A stretch of DNA of 64,000 bases from Streptomyces sp. NBC_01268 (GCF_036240795.1 NZ_CP108454.1:4836001-4900000), one strand, 5' to 3'; counted from the first letter of the stretch, positions 8,550-19,260 are shown. Notes: a model not told the origin generated them from the letters alone. Numbers and translations are program-made.

Positions 8550-9836
8550 TTGAAGATCCGTCGCATCCTCGCGACCGCCGTGGCCGCCGCCGTGACCACC
8601 CCGGTCGTCTTCCTTTCCGCCACGCCCGCCTTCGCCGACACCAAGCCCGGCACGACGGCCGAGGCGCGCAACAAGAAGCCCACGCTGGACGAGCTCCGCC
8701 TCGCGGTCACCAAGGCGCAGGCCGTGTACGACGCGGCCGTCGTCGCCGACTCGGACGCCCAGCGGGCCATGGACGAGTTCGACAAGCCGGGCAACCCGCT
8801 GTCGGTCGCCCGCATCGCCGCGAAGAAGGCCTCCGACGAGGCCGCCGCCGCCAAGGTCACCGCCGACGGCGAGCTGAAGAAGGCCCAGGACGCCCAGGCC
8901 GCGCTGCCCGCCGAGGCGACCCAGGAGCAGAAGGACGCGGCCAAGAAGGCCGTGGACGACGCCCAGAAGTCCGCCGACGAGGCGAAGGCCACCGCCGAGA
9001 CCAAGGCCGCCGCCTACGCGGCCGCGGACAAGACCTACGACGACGCCTCCGTCGAGCTCTCCCGCAAGATCGGCAAGGCGCAGAAGGCCAAGGCCGACGC
9101 GCTCAAGGCCCTCGACGCCGCCAAGAAGGAGCTCGCCGACGCCCAGGAGGAGCCGGGCGAGGACGACTGCGTGGACGACAAGAACTTCGTCACCACCCTC
9201 ACGGGCCCGGCGAAGGTCACGGCCGGCACGAGCGCGGTCTTCAACCTGCGGGTGACCAACAAGGGCAAGTTCACTTTCGACGAGGTCGGCGGCTCGGCGC
9301 TCGCGTACTCCATGGAGGACGGCGAGGACGAGCACTTCAGCGTGGCTTGGTCCTCGGTGAACAGCCCGAAGTGGCAGACGCTCGACTCATTCGACGAGGA
9401 GGAGGGCTTTTCCAGCCTCTCCGCGGTCAAGCCGGGCGGCTCCTTCGACTTCAAGCTGAAGGTCACCGTCGACGCCAAGGCCAAGGCGGCCGACGCGGTC
9501 CTGGCCGGTGGCGGCGGCTACCAGAACAAGGACGGCGCTTGCGGCGTCACCGACGAGGGCGCCTTCGCAGGGTTCGCCGTCGTCAAGCCCACCAAGCCCG
9601 CCCCGGGCAAGGACACCGACAAGGGCGGCTCCACCACCGGCGGCAACGGCAACACCACCCAGCAGGGCGGCTCGTCGAACACCTCGGTGACGAGCGGCTC
9701 CACCGGCGGCACCCTCGCCAAGACCGGTTCCGGTTCCGCCACCCTGCCGATCGGCCTCGCGGGCGGCGTGGCCGTCGTGCTCGGCGCGGGCGCGATGGTG
9801 CTCGTGCGGCGGCGCAAGGCCGGCGCGGACGCGTAG
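8550..9836 (+). CDS. LAXTG-anchored cell-wall surface protein with coiled-coil stalk
   Basis: This 428-residue protein starts at TTG 8550, preceded by an AACAAGG site and followed directly by a classic Sec signal peptide (KIRR, hydrophobic core, cleavage near ATPAFA). Residues about 35-195 are Ala/Lys/Asp/Glu-rich heptad-like sequence predicted to form a coiled coil. Residues about 205-340 look like a beta-sandwich repeat of the DUF11/Ig type, with two Cys (around 205 and 335) that could form a disulfide. A Gly/Thr/Ser/Asn linker leads to LAKTG (389-393), a hydrophobic span and an RRRK tail. LAXTG motifs are used by Streptomyces class E sortases, so this is probably covalently attached to peptidoglycan. 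Adhesion or envelope function is inferred. Confidence 0.85.
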   Translation: MKIRRILATAVAAAVTTPVVFLSATPAFADTKPGTTAEARNKKPTLDELRLAVTKAQAVYDAAVVADSDAQRAMDEFDKPGNPLSVARIAAKKASDEAAAAKVTADGELKKAQDAQAALPAEATQEQKDAAKKAVDDAQKSADEAKATAETKAAAYAAADKTYDDASVELSRKIGKAQKAKADALKALDAAKKELADAQEEPGEDDCVDDKNFVTTLTGPAKVTAGTSAVFNLRVTNKGKFTFDEVGGSALAYSMEDGEDEHFSVAWSSVNSPKWQTLDSFDEEEGFSSLSAVKPGGSFDFKLKVTVDAKAKAADAVLAGGGGYQNKDGACGVTDEGAFAGFAVVKPTKPAPGKDTDKGGSTTGGNGNTTQQGGSSNTSVTSGSTGGTLAKTGSGSATLPIGLAGGVAVVLGAGAMVLVRRRKAGADA

Positions 9837-9862
9837 GCGCCGTACGCGGACTGTGTGAGAGT

Positions 9863-9893
9863 GGCCCCGATTCCGTCCCGCGGGATCGGGGCC
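9863..9893 (+). terminator. Hairpin terminator after the LAKTG surface protein
   Basis: GGCCCCGAT at 9863-9871 pairs with ATCGGGGCC at 9885-9893, beginning 27 bp after the stop codon and followed by TTCC. It separates this gene from the convergent hydrolase. Confidence 0.65.
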
Positions 9894-9960
9894 TTCCGTC
9901 GTAGGCGGTGTGCGGCGCGTCCGTGATCGCGGAGGGCAGCCGTTTGTCCCGTCTCGGACG

Positions 9961-11979
9961 TCACCCCGCCGTGCGCGGAATGGCGCGTTCCCACGTGCGG
10001 TGGAACACCACCTCGCCGCCCTCCTTGCAGATCACCTCGTTCGAGGTCAGGAACGAGTCCGCGTCGCAGGCGATCTCGGAGCGGGTGTCGATGGTGACGT
10101 CCCAGGCCATCTCGGGGCGGTGCAGGCGGATCGACCAGTCGGAGCGGGTGCGGGCGGTCAGCGGGCCGGACTCGGCGATCGTGTAGGTCTCCAGGGCGTC
10201 CTCGGTGAATTCGAGGCCGTCGGGGTAGACGCGGGTGCCGCCGTAGCGCGGGTCGACCTCCAGGCGCCATTCGCCCTTGGCGACGTCCCGGACCACCAGG
10301 CGCTCGGGGCGGGGCTCCTCCAGGGTGGCGGGGTAGCTGACGCCGAGGGGTTCGGACTGCTCGGGGTCGGCGAAGCCGACGGCGTCCTGGGTGGGGGCGC
10401 GGACCGGCAGGGTGAGCGCGGAGCCGGCCGGGTCGAGGGTGAAGCCGGCGGCGTCGGGCTGGGGCCAGATCCAGGGCCAGTACGTGGAGGAGACGGCCAG
10501 CCGGACCCGGTGGCCGGGCGGGAAGGTGTGGCCGATGCCGTTGAGCTCGAAGCGGACGTCCTCCCCTTCGCCGATCTGCGCCTCCACGGCCCGGTCGCGG
10601 CCGTAGCGGGCGGAGAGGTTGAGCACGCCCCGGGTGACCAGGGTGGAGGAGCCGTCGGGGGCGACGTCGCAGAGCCGGGCGATGACCTGGCCGGTGGGCG
10701 CGTCCGCCAGCAGGCGCAGGTCGACGGCGGGCCGGCCGAGGACGTCGATGGGTTCGCCCCCGGAGGAGGCGTCCGGCACGAGGAAGTCGAAGCAGGCCGA
10801 GTGGGCGTCCTCCTGGCGCTGGTCCGGCGGCAGGTCGGCGTCGTTGCCGAAGGGGAAGAAGCGGCCCGCGTCCAGACCGGTCTGCTGGGGCGAGCGGACC
10901 GGCACCGGGTCGCCGGCGAAGGCGTACGTGACGGGGGTGACGTGCGGGGAGGGCCAGGCGGGGTCGGTGACCCAGCGGCCGGGCAGCTCCTCGTACAGGG
11001 TGGCCGGCGGGTGCGAGTCGCTGATCCAGGAGCGCAGCAGCGGCTCGGCCATCACGTCGTTGTCGGCGCCCTTGAGGTGGTGGTCCCACCAGCGCAGGGT
11101 CTCCTGGAGGAAGCCGATCGCCGGTCCGGGCGGCAGCCCGCGGTCCGGGTACTGGTGCGACCAGGGCCCGATGATGCCGCGGACGCGGTCCTGGGGGAGG
11201 TGCTCGACCAGCCGGAGCACGGTGTCGCGGTACGGGTCGTGCCAGCCGCCGACGGCGAGGACGGCGGCCTTGACCGCGGAGTAGTCCTCGCAGACGCTGC
11301 CGTGCCTCCAGTAGGCGTCGCGGGTCTGGTGGGCGAGCCAGGTGTGGATGAGGGGCTCGACGGCCTCCAGGCGCTTCAGCCACAGCTCGCGCCACTCCTC
11401 GCCCGCGTACAGCGGGTCCGGCGGCCGGGCGACGAAGGCGAGCATGGTCGCCGCCCAGGCGTGCATGTCGACGGCGAGGACGGAGCCGCCCATGTAGTGC
11501 ACGTCGTTGTCGTAGCGGTCGTCGGTGGAGCAGACGGTCACGACGGCCTTCAGCGGCTCGGGGGCGAGCGCGGCGATCTGGAGCGAGTTGAAGCCGCCCC
11601 AGGAGATGCCGAACATGCCGACCTTCCCCGTGCACCAGGGCTGTTCGGCGAGCCAGTTCACGACGGCCACGCCGTCGGCGAGCTCCAGGGCGTCGTACTC
11701 GTCGCCGGGCAGGCCCTCGCTGTTGCCGTGGCCGCGGACGTCGACCCGTACGGAGGCGTAGCCGTGGCCCGCGTACCAGGGGTGGCGCTGCCAGTCGCGG
11801 GGCGCGGTCCAGTCGGTCAGGCGGTACGGCAGGTACTCCAGGAGCGCCGGTACGGGCTCGTCGGTGAGCGGGCGCCACACGCGGGCGTAGAGCCGTGTCC
11901 CGTCGGGCATCGGGATGCGGATGTCCTCGTGGCGGGTCTCGTACGGGAAGTCGGTACGGATCTTCGGCGTCGCGGGCAT
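9961..11979 (-). CDS. CocE/NonD-family hydrolase (X-Pro dipeptidyl-peptidase-like)
   Basis: This 672-residue alpha/beta hydrolase has an N-terminal catalytic domain with the nucleophile elbow GMFGISWGGF (Ser126). A C-terminal jelly-roll domain of the X-Pro peptidase/cocaine esterase type follows (from about residue 390, with FELNGIGHTFPPGHRVRLAV). ATG at 11979 is preferred over an in-frame GTG three codons earlier because GAGG lies 8 bp upstream of it. It follows the POT peptide transporter by only 21 bp, so the pair may import small peptides and cleave proline-containing ones or related esters/amides. No signal peptide is seen, so it is probably cytoplasmic. Confidence 0.88.
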   Translation of the reverse strand: MPATPKIRTDFPYETRHEDIRIPMPDGTRLYARVWRPLTDEPVPALLEYLPYRLTDWTAPRDWQRHPWYAGHGYASVRVDVRGHGNSEGLPGDEYDALELADGVAVVNWLAEQPWCTGKVGMFGISWGGFNSLQIAALAPEPLKAVVTVCSTDDRYDNDVHYMGGSVLAVDMHAWAATMLAFVARPPDPLYAGEEWRELWLKRLEAVEPLIHTWLAHQTRDAYWRHGSVCEDYSAVKAAVLAVGGWHDPYRDTVLRLVEHLPQDRVRGIIGPWSHQYPDRGLPPGPAIGFLQETLRWWDHHLKGADNDVMAEPLLRSWISDSHPPATLYEELPGRWVTDPAWPSPHVTPVTYAFAGDPVPVRSPQQTGLDAGRFFPFGNDADLPPDQRQEDAHSACFDFLVPDASSGGEPIDVLGRPAVDLRLLADAPTGQVIARLCDVAPDGSSTLVTRGVLNLSARYGRDRAVEAQIGEGEDVRFELNGIGHTFPPGHRVRLAVSSTYWPWIWPQPDAAGFTLDPAGSALTLPVRAPTQDAVGFADPEQSEPLGVSYPATLEEPRPERLVVRDVAKGEWRLEVDPRYGGTRVYPDGLEFTEDALETYTIAESGPLTARTRSDWSIRLHRPEMAWDVTIDTRSEIACDADSFLTSNEVICKEGGEVVFHRTWERAIPRTAG

Positions 11980-12000
11980 CGGGGTCACCTCAGGGCTGCC

Positions 12001-13506
12001 TCAGTGGACGGGGTGCATGGTGCGGCGCAGCCAGGGCGCCAGGGCGATCACGGCGAGACCGACGGCGACCGCGATGGCGCCGTTGACGGCGAAGTAGGCG
12101 GGCTTGGAGACGTCGTCGTAGAGCTTCACCGTCTGGGCCTGGATGCCGTTGGCGAGCGCGAGGGAGAGGAACCAGAGCGACATCGTCTGGCTGGAGAAGG
12201 CCTTCGGCGCCAGCTTGCTGGTGGCGGACATCCCGGAGGTCTCCAGGAGCACGTCGCCGAGGCCGAGCAGCAGGTACGAGCCGACGATCCACCAGGCGGC
12301 CATCCGGTACGTGTCGTCGGCGTGCCCGGAGGTCGGCAGGACCATCAGGAGGAACGACAGGCCGCCGAGGATCACCCCGAAGGCGATCTTGTTGGAGGCG
12401 TGCGGCTGGCGGGGTCCCATCCGCGCCCAGACGGCGGCCACCACGGGGGCCAGGAGCACCTCGAAGGCGCCGAGGGCGGAGGCGTACCAGCTGGCCGGGA
12501 AGTCGAAGCCGAGGATGGTCGTGCGGGCGTTGGTGGACGCCAGCAGGATCATCGTCGAGTACGCCTGGAAGAGGATGAAGTTGAACGCCACCGAGGCCAG
12601 GAAGAGTACGACGTACGGCCTGAGGCGGCCCCGCTCCTCGGCGGTCACCCGGGGGCTCGCGAACATGACCCAGAAGTAGACGACCGGTGCGATCACCGAG
12701 ATCAGGGTGAGCAGGTCGACGAAGCGGTCCATGGTCAGCCAGCCGGCCAGGGCCAGGGCGCCTCCGACGACGGCGGCGGCCAGCACGCCGGCGATCATGA
12801 TCCGGACGGCGCGGCGCAGGGCCTCCGGGGCGAGCGCGTACTCGGCGGAGTGCTTGCGCCCGGCCAGGTGACGGCGGCCCGCCACGTACTGGATCAGGCC
12901 GAAGGTCATGCCGATCGCGGCGGCCGAGAAGCCCCAGTGCCAGCCCTTGTGGTCGCCGAGCCAGCCGGTGATCAGCGGGCCCGCGAACGCGCCGATGTTG
13001 ATCGCCATGTAGTACAGCGCGAAACCGGCGTCGCGGCGCTCGTCGTCGGTGCGGTACAGCTTGCCGACCATGGTGGCCACGTTCGGCTTGAGCAGCCCGG
13101 TGCCGGCGCTGATCAGGCCGAGGCCGACCCAGGTCATCGCGCCGGTGGGGACGGCCATCGCGTAGTGGCCGCAGGCGATCAGGATGCCGCCGTAGAGCAC
13201 CGCCCGGTACGAGCCGAGGATCCGGTCGGCCAGCCAGCCGCCGGCCACGGAGACCAGGTAGACGAGGGTGCCGTACGCGGCGGAGACCGAGGCGGCGGTG
13301 CCCGGGTCCATGCCCATGCCGCCGTTCGCGACCGTGTCGGCGAAGTACAGGACGAGGATCGCCTGCATCCCGAGGAACGAGAAGCGCTCCCAGACCTCCA
13401 GGCCGGAGAGGGTGAGCAGACCCCTCGGCTGCCCGAAGAAGGCGGCGTCGTCCTCGGGAGGCGGCTGCTCGCCGTTCGTGTCGGTGTCGATCGCTGTTCG
13501 GGACAA
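12001..13506 (-). CDS. POT/PTR-family proton-dependent oligopeptide transporter
   Basis: This 501-residue major-facilitator protein has 12-14 membrane helices. It carries the PTR-family signature region from GLEVWERFSFLGMQAILVLYF (the ExxERFxYY-like element on helix 1) through GGWLADRILGSYRAVLYGG and the FALYYMAINIGAFAGPLITG segment. The start is taken as TTG 13506, because CAGGAG lies 8 bp upstream; the GTG three codons earlier abuts that Shine-Dalgarno. It is transcribed with the downstream CocE-type hydrolase and diverges from the polyprenyl synthase across about 196 bp. Substrates are likely di- or tripeptides driven by the proton gradient. Confidence 0.92.
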   Translation of the reverse strand: MSRTAIDTDTNGEQPPPEDDAAFFGQPRGLLTLSGLEVWERFSFLGMQAILVLYFADTVANGGMGMDPGTAASVSAAYGTLVYLVSVAGGWLADRILGSYRAVLYGGILIACGHYAMAVPTGAMTWVGLGLISAGTGLLKPNVATMVGKLYRTDDERRDAGFALYYMAINIGAFAGPLITGWLGDHKGWHWGFSAAAIGMTFGLIQYVAGRRHLAGRKHSAEYALAPEALRRAVRIMIAGVLAAAVVGGALALAGWLTMDRFVDLLTLISVIAPVVYFWVMFASPRVTAEERGRLRPYVVLFLASVAFNFILFQAYSTMILLASTNARTTILGFDFPASWYASALGAFEVLLAPVVAAVWARMGPRQPHASNKIAFGVILGGLSFLLMVLPTSGHADDTYRMAAWWIVGSYLLLGLGDVLLETSGMSATSKLAPKAFSSQTMSLWFLSLALANGIQAQTVKLYDDVSKPAYFAVNGAIAVAVGLAVIALAPWLRRTMHPVH

Positions 13507-13702
13507 AACGTGCACTCCTGGTCGTATGAGCTGATCACGAACATACCGGGGGTGACGGGAAGGCGCCCACGGTGATCGAAACGTGACCGGATACGCTGGC
13601 TTGAGTGAATCGACCGACACATCGACAATCCGAGTGATGGCGTGTGGTTCGGACAGCGTCAAGGACAGCGTCAGCAGGCGTCAGCAGACAGGAGACCCCC
13701 TC

Positions 13703-14713
13703 GTGACCGTCGTCGGGCCGTTCGGTCTTAGCGTGCGGGACCAGGCTCTCGAAGCCGATGTCCAGACCGGATTGGCGGCGGTGGAGGCCGGCCTCCTCGA
13801 CGCCACCAAGAGCGACGTACCGTTCATCACGGAGGCCGCCCAGCACCTGGTGCTGGCCGGCGGCAAGCGGTTCCGGCCGCTGCTCGTGATGCTCGCCGCC
13901 CAGTTCGGCGACCCCTACGCGCCGGGCGTGGTGCCCTCGGCCGTCGTCGTCGAGCTCACCCACCTCGCCACGCTCTACCACGACGACGTCATGGACGAGG
14001 CGGACGTGCGCCGCGGTGTCGACAGCGCGAACACCCGCTGGGGCAACTCCATCGCCGTCCTCACGGGTGACTTCCTCTTCGCCCGCGCCTCGCACACGCT
14101 GGCGGACCTCGGACCTGAGGCCGTACGCATCCAGTCCGAGGCGTTCGAACGGCTCGTGACCGGTCAGATCCTGGAGACCGCGGGCCCGCAGGAGGGCCGG
14201 GACCCGGTCGACCACTACCTCGACGTGCTCGGCGGCAAGACGGGCTCGCTCGTCGCCGTCTCCTGCCGCTTCGGCGCCATGATGTCCGGCGCCGACGAGA
14301 GCGTCGTCGACATCCTCACCCAGTACGGGGAGCGGCTCGGCGTCGCCTTCCAGCTCGCCGACGACGTCCTCGACATCGCCTCCGACTCCCACGAGTCCGG
14401 CAAGACCCCCGGCACCGACCTCCGCGAGGGCATCCCCACCCTCCCCGTGCTCCGGCTCCGCGCCGCCGCGGCGGCCCACGGGCGCCCGGAGGACCTGGAG
14501 CTCGTCGCCCTCGTCGACGGCGACCTCACCGACGACGCCCGGCACGCCGAGGCGCTGCGCCGGCTGCGGGTCCACCCGGCCCTGGAGCAGGCCCGCCGCG
14601 ACACCGTGCGCTACGCGGAGGAGGCCCGCGCGATGCTGGCACCGCTGCCCGAGGGGTACGCGAAGTCGGCGCTGGCGGAGATGTGCGACGCCGTGGTGCA
14701 CCGGGCGGGCTAG
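13703..14713 (+). CDS. Long-chain polyprenyl diphosphate synthase
   Basis: This 336-residue trans-prenyltransferase has both Asp-rich motifs: DDVMD at 94-98 and the second motif in QLADDVLDIASD. GGKRFRPLL is also present near residue 53. Small residues sit upstream of the first motif (LATLYHDD), which fits long-chain products such as the heptaprenyl to nonaprenyl chain of menaquinone. GTG at 13703 is chosen because GGAG lies 8 bp upstream; further in-frame codons upstream lack a ribosome site. A menaquinone role fits its place between two complex I operons, but chain length is not readable here. Confidence 0.9.
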   Translation: MTVVGPFGLSVRDQALEADVQTGLAAVEAGLLDATKSDVPFITEAAQHLVLAGGKRFRPLLVMLAAQFGDPYAPGVVPSAVVVELTHLATLYHDDVMDEADVRRGVDSANTRWGNSIAVLTGDFLFARASHTLADLGPEAVRIQSEAFERLVTGQILETAGPQEGRDPVDHYLDVLGGKTGSLVAVSCRFGAMMSGADESVVDILTQYGERLGVAFQLADDVLDIASDSHESGKTPGTDLREGIPTLPVLRLRAAAAAHGRPEDLELVALVDGDLTDDARHAEALRRLRVHPALEQARRDTVRYAEEARAMLAPLPEGYAKSALAEMCDAVVHRAG

Positions 14714-14838
14714 GGGTTCTCGGGGTGGGGTCATCCTGGAGGGGTACTCCAGGTTGATCCCGAGGGCTGACGTTTCCGAGCCGCCGGTTTGGTGAGATGG
14801 ATCCATCGACCAAGGTGCCCACGGAGGTAGCGCAGACC

Positions 14839-16002
14839 ATGGCAACGAACGAAAACCGTCAGCGTAAGGCGAGCCGTTACGTCGTCCCGGTCGCGGTGGC
14901 GGGGGTGGCGGCGGCGACGATCGGCCTCGTCCCCGCTCTCGCGGCGTCGGGCGACCCGGACCTGCCCGAGATCACCGCGCAGCAGCTGATCGAGAAGATC
15001 GCCGGCTCGGACACGCAGACCCTGTCCGGCACGTTCAAGATCAGCACCGACCTGGGCCTGCCGTCCTTCGCGGGCCTGCTCCCCGCCCCGTCCGGCTCCT
15101 CGTCGGCCGACCCGGCGGACAAGCTGACCCAGCTGGTCTCCGGCTCGCACACGCTGCGGCTCGCGGCGGACGGCCCCGACCGGCAGAAGCTGACCTTGCT
15201 GGACGGCTCCGACGAGTACAGCCTGGTCCACAACGGGAACGACGTCTGGGCGTACGACAGCAAGTCGAACGAGGTCTTCCACGAGAAGGCGGACGGCAAG
15301 GGCCCGAAGACGGAGGACACCAAGCTCCCCGGCACCCCGAAGGAGCTCGCCGACGAGGTCCTGAAGGCCGCCGGCGACACCACCTCGATCACCGTCGGCG
15401 GCACGGCGAAGGTGGCCGGCCGGGACGCGTACCAGCTGGTGATCAAGCCCAAGCAGTCCGGCTCCATGGTCGAGTCGGTCAAGATCTCGGTGGACGCGCA
15501 GACCGGCACCCCGCTGAAGTTCACGCTGGCCTCCGTCGACGGCGGCAAGCCGGTCGTCGACGCGGGCTTCACGAAGGTCGACTTCGGCAAGCCGGAGGCG
15601 TCGGCCTTCGACTTCAAGGCCCCGAAGGGCGCGAAGGTGACCGAGGGCGCGGCGGAGAAGGGCGCCCACGAGGGTGTCGACAAGCCCTTCGGCGGCCTGG
15701 CCGACCTGGGCGGCTTCGGCGACCTGACGAACGGCAAGGACGGCGCCGTGAACGTCATCGGCGAGGGCTGGACCACCATCGCCAAGCTGGACTCCGGCGC
15801 CCCCGCGCCCAAGACGGACGAGGCGCCGAAGGAGGTCCAGGGCTTCCTGGACGCGCTCGGCGACAAGGTGAGCGGGAAGTTCGGCTCCGGCACGGTCTTC
15901 AAGACGAAGCTGGTCAACGCGCTGATGACGGAGGACGGCAAGGTCTACGTCGGCGCGGTGACCCCGCAGAAGCTGGTGGACACGGCGAACGCGTCCAAGT
16001 AG
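14839..16002 (+). CDS. Secreted LolA-like / DUF2092-type protein
   Basis: This 387-residue exported protein has a signal sequence (basic RQRKASR, then a hydrophobic core to about residue 33, ending LAASG). A body follows that resembles the LolA/LolB beta-fold proteins annotated in actinobacteria as outer-membrane lipoprotein carrier-like or DUF2092. A GGAGG site sits 11 bp before ATG 14839. An in-frame ATG at 14797 lacks a spaced ribosome site. There is no lipobox Cys. Streptomyces has no LolA outer-membrane pathway, so the protein may handle lipids or lipoproteins at the membrane surface; function is unknown. Confidence 0.8.
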   Translation: MATNENRQRKASRYVVPVAVAGVAAATIGLVPALAASGDPDLPEITAQQLIEKIAGSDTQTLSGTFKISTDLGLPSFAGLLPAPSGSSSADPADKLTQLVSGSHTLRLAADGPDRQKLTLLDGSDEYSLVHNGNDVWAYDSKSNEVFHEKADGKGPKTEDTKLPGTPKELADEVLKAAGDTTSITVGGTAKVAGRDAYQLVIKPKQSGSMVESVKISVDAQTGTPLKFTLASVDGGKPVVDAGFTKVDFGKPEASAFDFKAPKGAKVTEGAAEKGAHEGVDKPFGGLADLGGFGDLTNGKDGAVNVIGEGWTTIAKLDSGAPAPKTDEAPKEVQGFLDALGDKVSGKFGSGTVFKTKLVNALMTEDGKVYVGAVTPQKLVDTANASK

Positions 16003-16039
16003 CGGACGCGTGAGGCCGGTGGGACCGGCCGGTTGGGAC

Positions 16040-16085
16040 CCCGGGTGGGTCGGGGGCGATGGTCACCGACCCACCCGGGAGTTTT
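16040..16085. terminator. Strong bidirectional terminator
   Basis: A perfect 14-bp stem (CCCGGGTGGGTCGG at 16040-16053 with 16066-16079) is followed by GAGTTTTC on the plus strand. It sits between the convergent LolA-like and M28 peptidase genes. Confidence 0.85.
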
Positions 16086-16091
16086 CGGGCC

Positions 16092-17531
<1,440 letters not shown>

Positions 17532-17662
17532 TCAAGGGCGGAATTCGGTCACGTCAGTTCGATTTTCGAACAAGGTGTCGCGGATGTCGTCGTCCGCCAA
17601 CCGGATTCAGGGGTCCGGGAGTTGGCGCGACCAGGGCATCTGCGGGTCCCTTGGGCGAGGGC

Positions 17663-17881
17663 TCAGACCTGCCGGCGCCGGCGGTGCGCGGCGACGCCCG
17701 CGAGGCAGCCGAGGCCCAGCGCGATCGCGCCGCCGCCGATTCCGAGCGCCCGGTTCGAGGACGCCTCCGCGCCGGTTCGCGCGAGGGTGCCGGACCTGCC
17801 GGATCCTTCGGGGACGGACGGGCGACGCCCTCGCCCTTGCCGGGAAACTGACGCCTCGGCAGGTCCTGTCCCTCCATGGGC
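17663..17881 (-). pseudogene. Relic of a LAXTG cell-wall-anchored protein (C-terminal sorting signal only)
   Basis: On the minus strand a frame runs from an in-frame stop (17882-17884) to a stop at 17663-17665 and reads ...GRSGTLARTGAEASSNRAL, then a hydrophobic span (GIGGGAIALGLGCLAGVAA) and HRRRRQV. This is a complete class E-type sorting signal (LARTG, membrane span, Arg tail). No ATG, GTG or TTG start precedes it within the open stretch, and the VOC gene begins just beyond, so nearly the whole protein body is gone. The rest of the 586-bp gap 17400-17985 contains no other gene. The organism has an intact substrate of this class at 8550. Confidence 0.6.
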
Positions 17882-17985
17882 TCATGAGTCCGCTCTGTGC
17901 CGCACGCGCGATTCCGGCGACGGAACTCGCTACATTGGCCCTGGTTGTCGAGATAACCCCCTTTCGTCCGCATTCGGAGGTTTCC

Positions 17986-18393
17986 ATGGCTTCGCGACTC
18001 AACCCCTACATCCGCTTCGACGGCAACGCCCGCGAGGCGATGGAGTTCTACCGGGAGGTCTTCGGAGGCACGCTGGAGGTGCGGACCTTCGGCGAGTACG
18101 GCGCTCCCGAGCCGTCGCTGGCCGGCAAGGTCATGCACAGCTCGCTGCAGAGCCCGAGCGGCTACGTCCTGATGGCCAGCGACACGCCGCCGGGGATGCC
18201 GTACGGCCCCGGCGACGACGTCTCGCTGAGCCTCGGCGGCGACGACGCCGACGAGTTGCGCGGCTACTGGGAGAAGCTCTCGGCGGGCGGCACGATCGGC
18301 GTGCCCCTGGAGAAGCAGATGTGGGGCGACGTGTTCGGCGCGTGTGTGGACCGGTTCGGCATCTCCTGGATGGTCAACATCACCCAGGCGTGA
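17986..18393 (+). CDS. VOC-superfamily protein, PhnB-like
   Basis: This 135-residue protein of the vicinal-oxygen-chelate fold resembles the PhnB/glyoxalase-like group (start MASRLNPYIRFDGNAREAME, then FYREVFGGTLEVRTFGEYG). That group often starts with this phrase and ends with a DRFGISWMVN strand, as here. CGGAGG lies 6 bp before ATG 17986. It is a single gene. The substrate is not predictable, and the metal-ligand pattern of true glyoxalase I is not conserved. Confidence 0.88.
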   Translation: MASRLNPYIRFDGNAREAMEFYREVFGGTLEVRTFGEYGAPEPSLAGKVMHSSLQSPSGYVLMASDTPPGMPYGPGDDVSLSLGGDDADELRGYWEKLSAGGTIGVPLEKQMWGDVFGACVDRFGISWMVNITQA

Positions 18394-18426
18394 TGCCGAA
18401 CCGCGACGGCCCGTCGGCGAGGTGCG

Positions 18427-19143
18427 TCAGGACCGGGTCACCGGGCGCATGGCGAGACCCTCCGTCCCCGCCCAGTACGTGACGCGCTGACCGTCGTCCG
18501 CCGGGAAGGACCTGACCGGCATCGGCAGGGCGACCGGCTTCTCCGGCTCGGCCTCGCCCCCCGGGCTGCCGAGGCCGATCTTCATGTACGTCACGTCGTA
18601 CGTGTCCATGTGCCCGCCGGTCGCGAGCAGGCCGGCGTACGCCCTGCCGCCGGGCGCGAGCGTGAGGACCTCGCCCGGGTCGGTCTCCCGCTTGACGGGG
18701 GCCGGGCCCTTCGCGTTGCCGAGGGTGACCTCGGGGGCGCCCTGGAGGTCGCACTTCCTGCCGCTGGTGTTGGTGGCGACGAGCATGAGGTGCCGGACCG
18801 GCTCGCCCTTCGCGTCGTACTTCGTCGCGGAGAAGGACAGGTCCTGGTGGGTGCAGAGACCGGTCTCGGAGCCGCCGTCACCGCCGCCGTTGCCACCGCT
18901 CTTGCCGGTGCTGGGGCTCGCCTTGGGCGGCGCGCTCGCATCCGACGGGCTCGGCGACCCGGTCGGGCCGGTCGAGTCCGTGGCGCTCGGCCGGTCCGAC
19001 GGCTTTCCGCCGTCGGCGGCGGCATCGCCCGAGCCGGGCCCGCACGCGGTGGTCGCCATAAGCGCGGCGACCGCCACGGCGCCGAGTGCGTAGCTCCGCC
19101 GACGGGCGGGACCTCTGTGGTTCTTGCGGACGGCAGCGTTCAT
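18427..19143 (-). CDS. DUF4232-type lipoprotein
   Basis: This 238-residue lipoprotein has a signal peptide ending in the lipobox LMATTAC (Cys34). A disordered Ser/Pro/Asp/Gly linker (35-90) is followed by a compact domain with two Cys (LCTHQDL and RKCDLQG) and a late TGGHMDTYDVTYMKIGL strand, the pattern of DUF4232 proteins common in Streptomyces. It is exposed on the outer face of the membrane. The function of this family is unknown. It is convergent with the VOC gene, separated by 33 bp. Confidence 0.85.
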   Translation of the reverse strand: MNAAVRKNHRGPARRRSYALGAVAVAALMATTACGPGSGDAAADGGKPSDRPSATDSTGPTGSPSPSDASAPPKASPSTGKSGGNGGGDGGSETGLCTHQDLSFSATKYDAKGEPVRHLMLVATNTSGRKCDLQGAPEVTLGNAKGPAPVKRETDPGEVLTLAPGGRAYAGLLATGGHMDTYDVTYMKIGLGSPGGEAEPEKPVALPMPVRSFPADDGQRVTYWAGTEGLAMRPVTRS

Positions 19144-19260
19144 TTCTTCCCCCTGGTGACACTGTGGTGATGCCCCGTGAAGCGCTGAGACGCACTGTGC
19201 GGGCAGACCGATTGTGCGGCACGCCGTGCCCGTAACTCACCGGCGCCACAGTTCTGTTGA

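Noticed and set aside
13507..13662. Longer N-terminus for the POT transporter
   Set aside because: The extension has no transporter homology, covers the promoter of the divergent synthase, and a ribosome site precedes the downstream TTG.
13535..14845. Long minus-strand open frame antisense to the polyprenyl synthase
   Set aside because: Its translation is rich in Gly/Arg/Glu/Val typical of GC-rich shadow frames, has no domain motif and no ribosome site; the plus-strand gene has both Asp-rich motifs.
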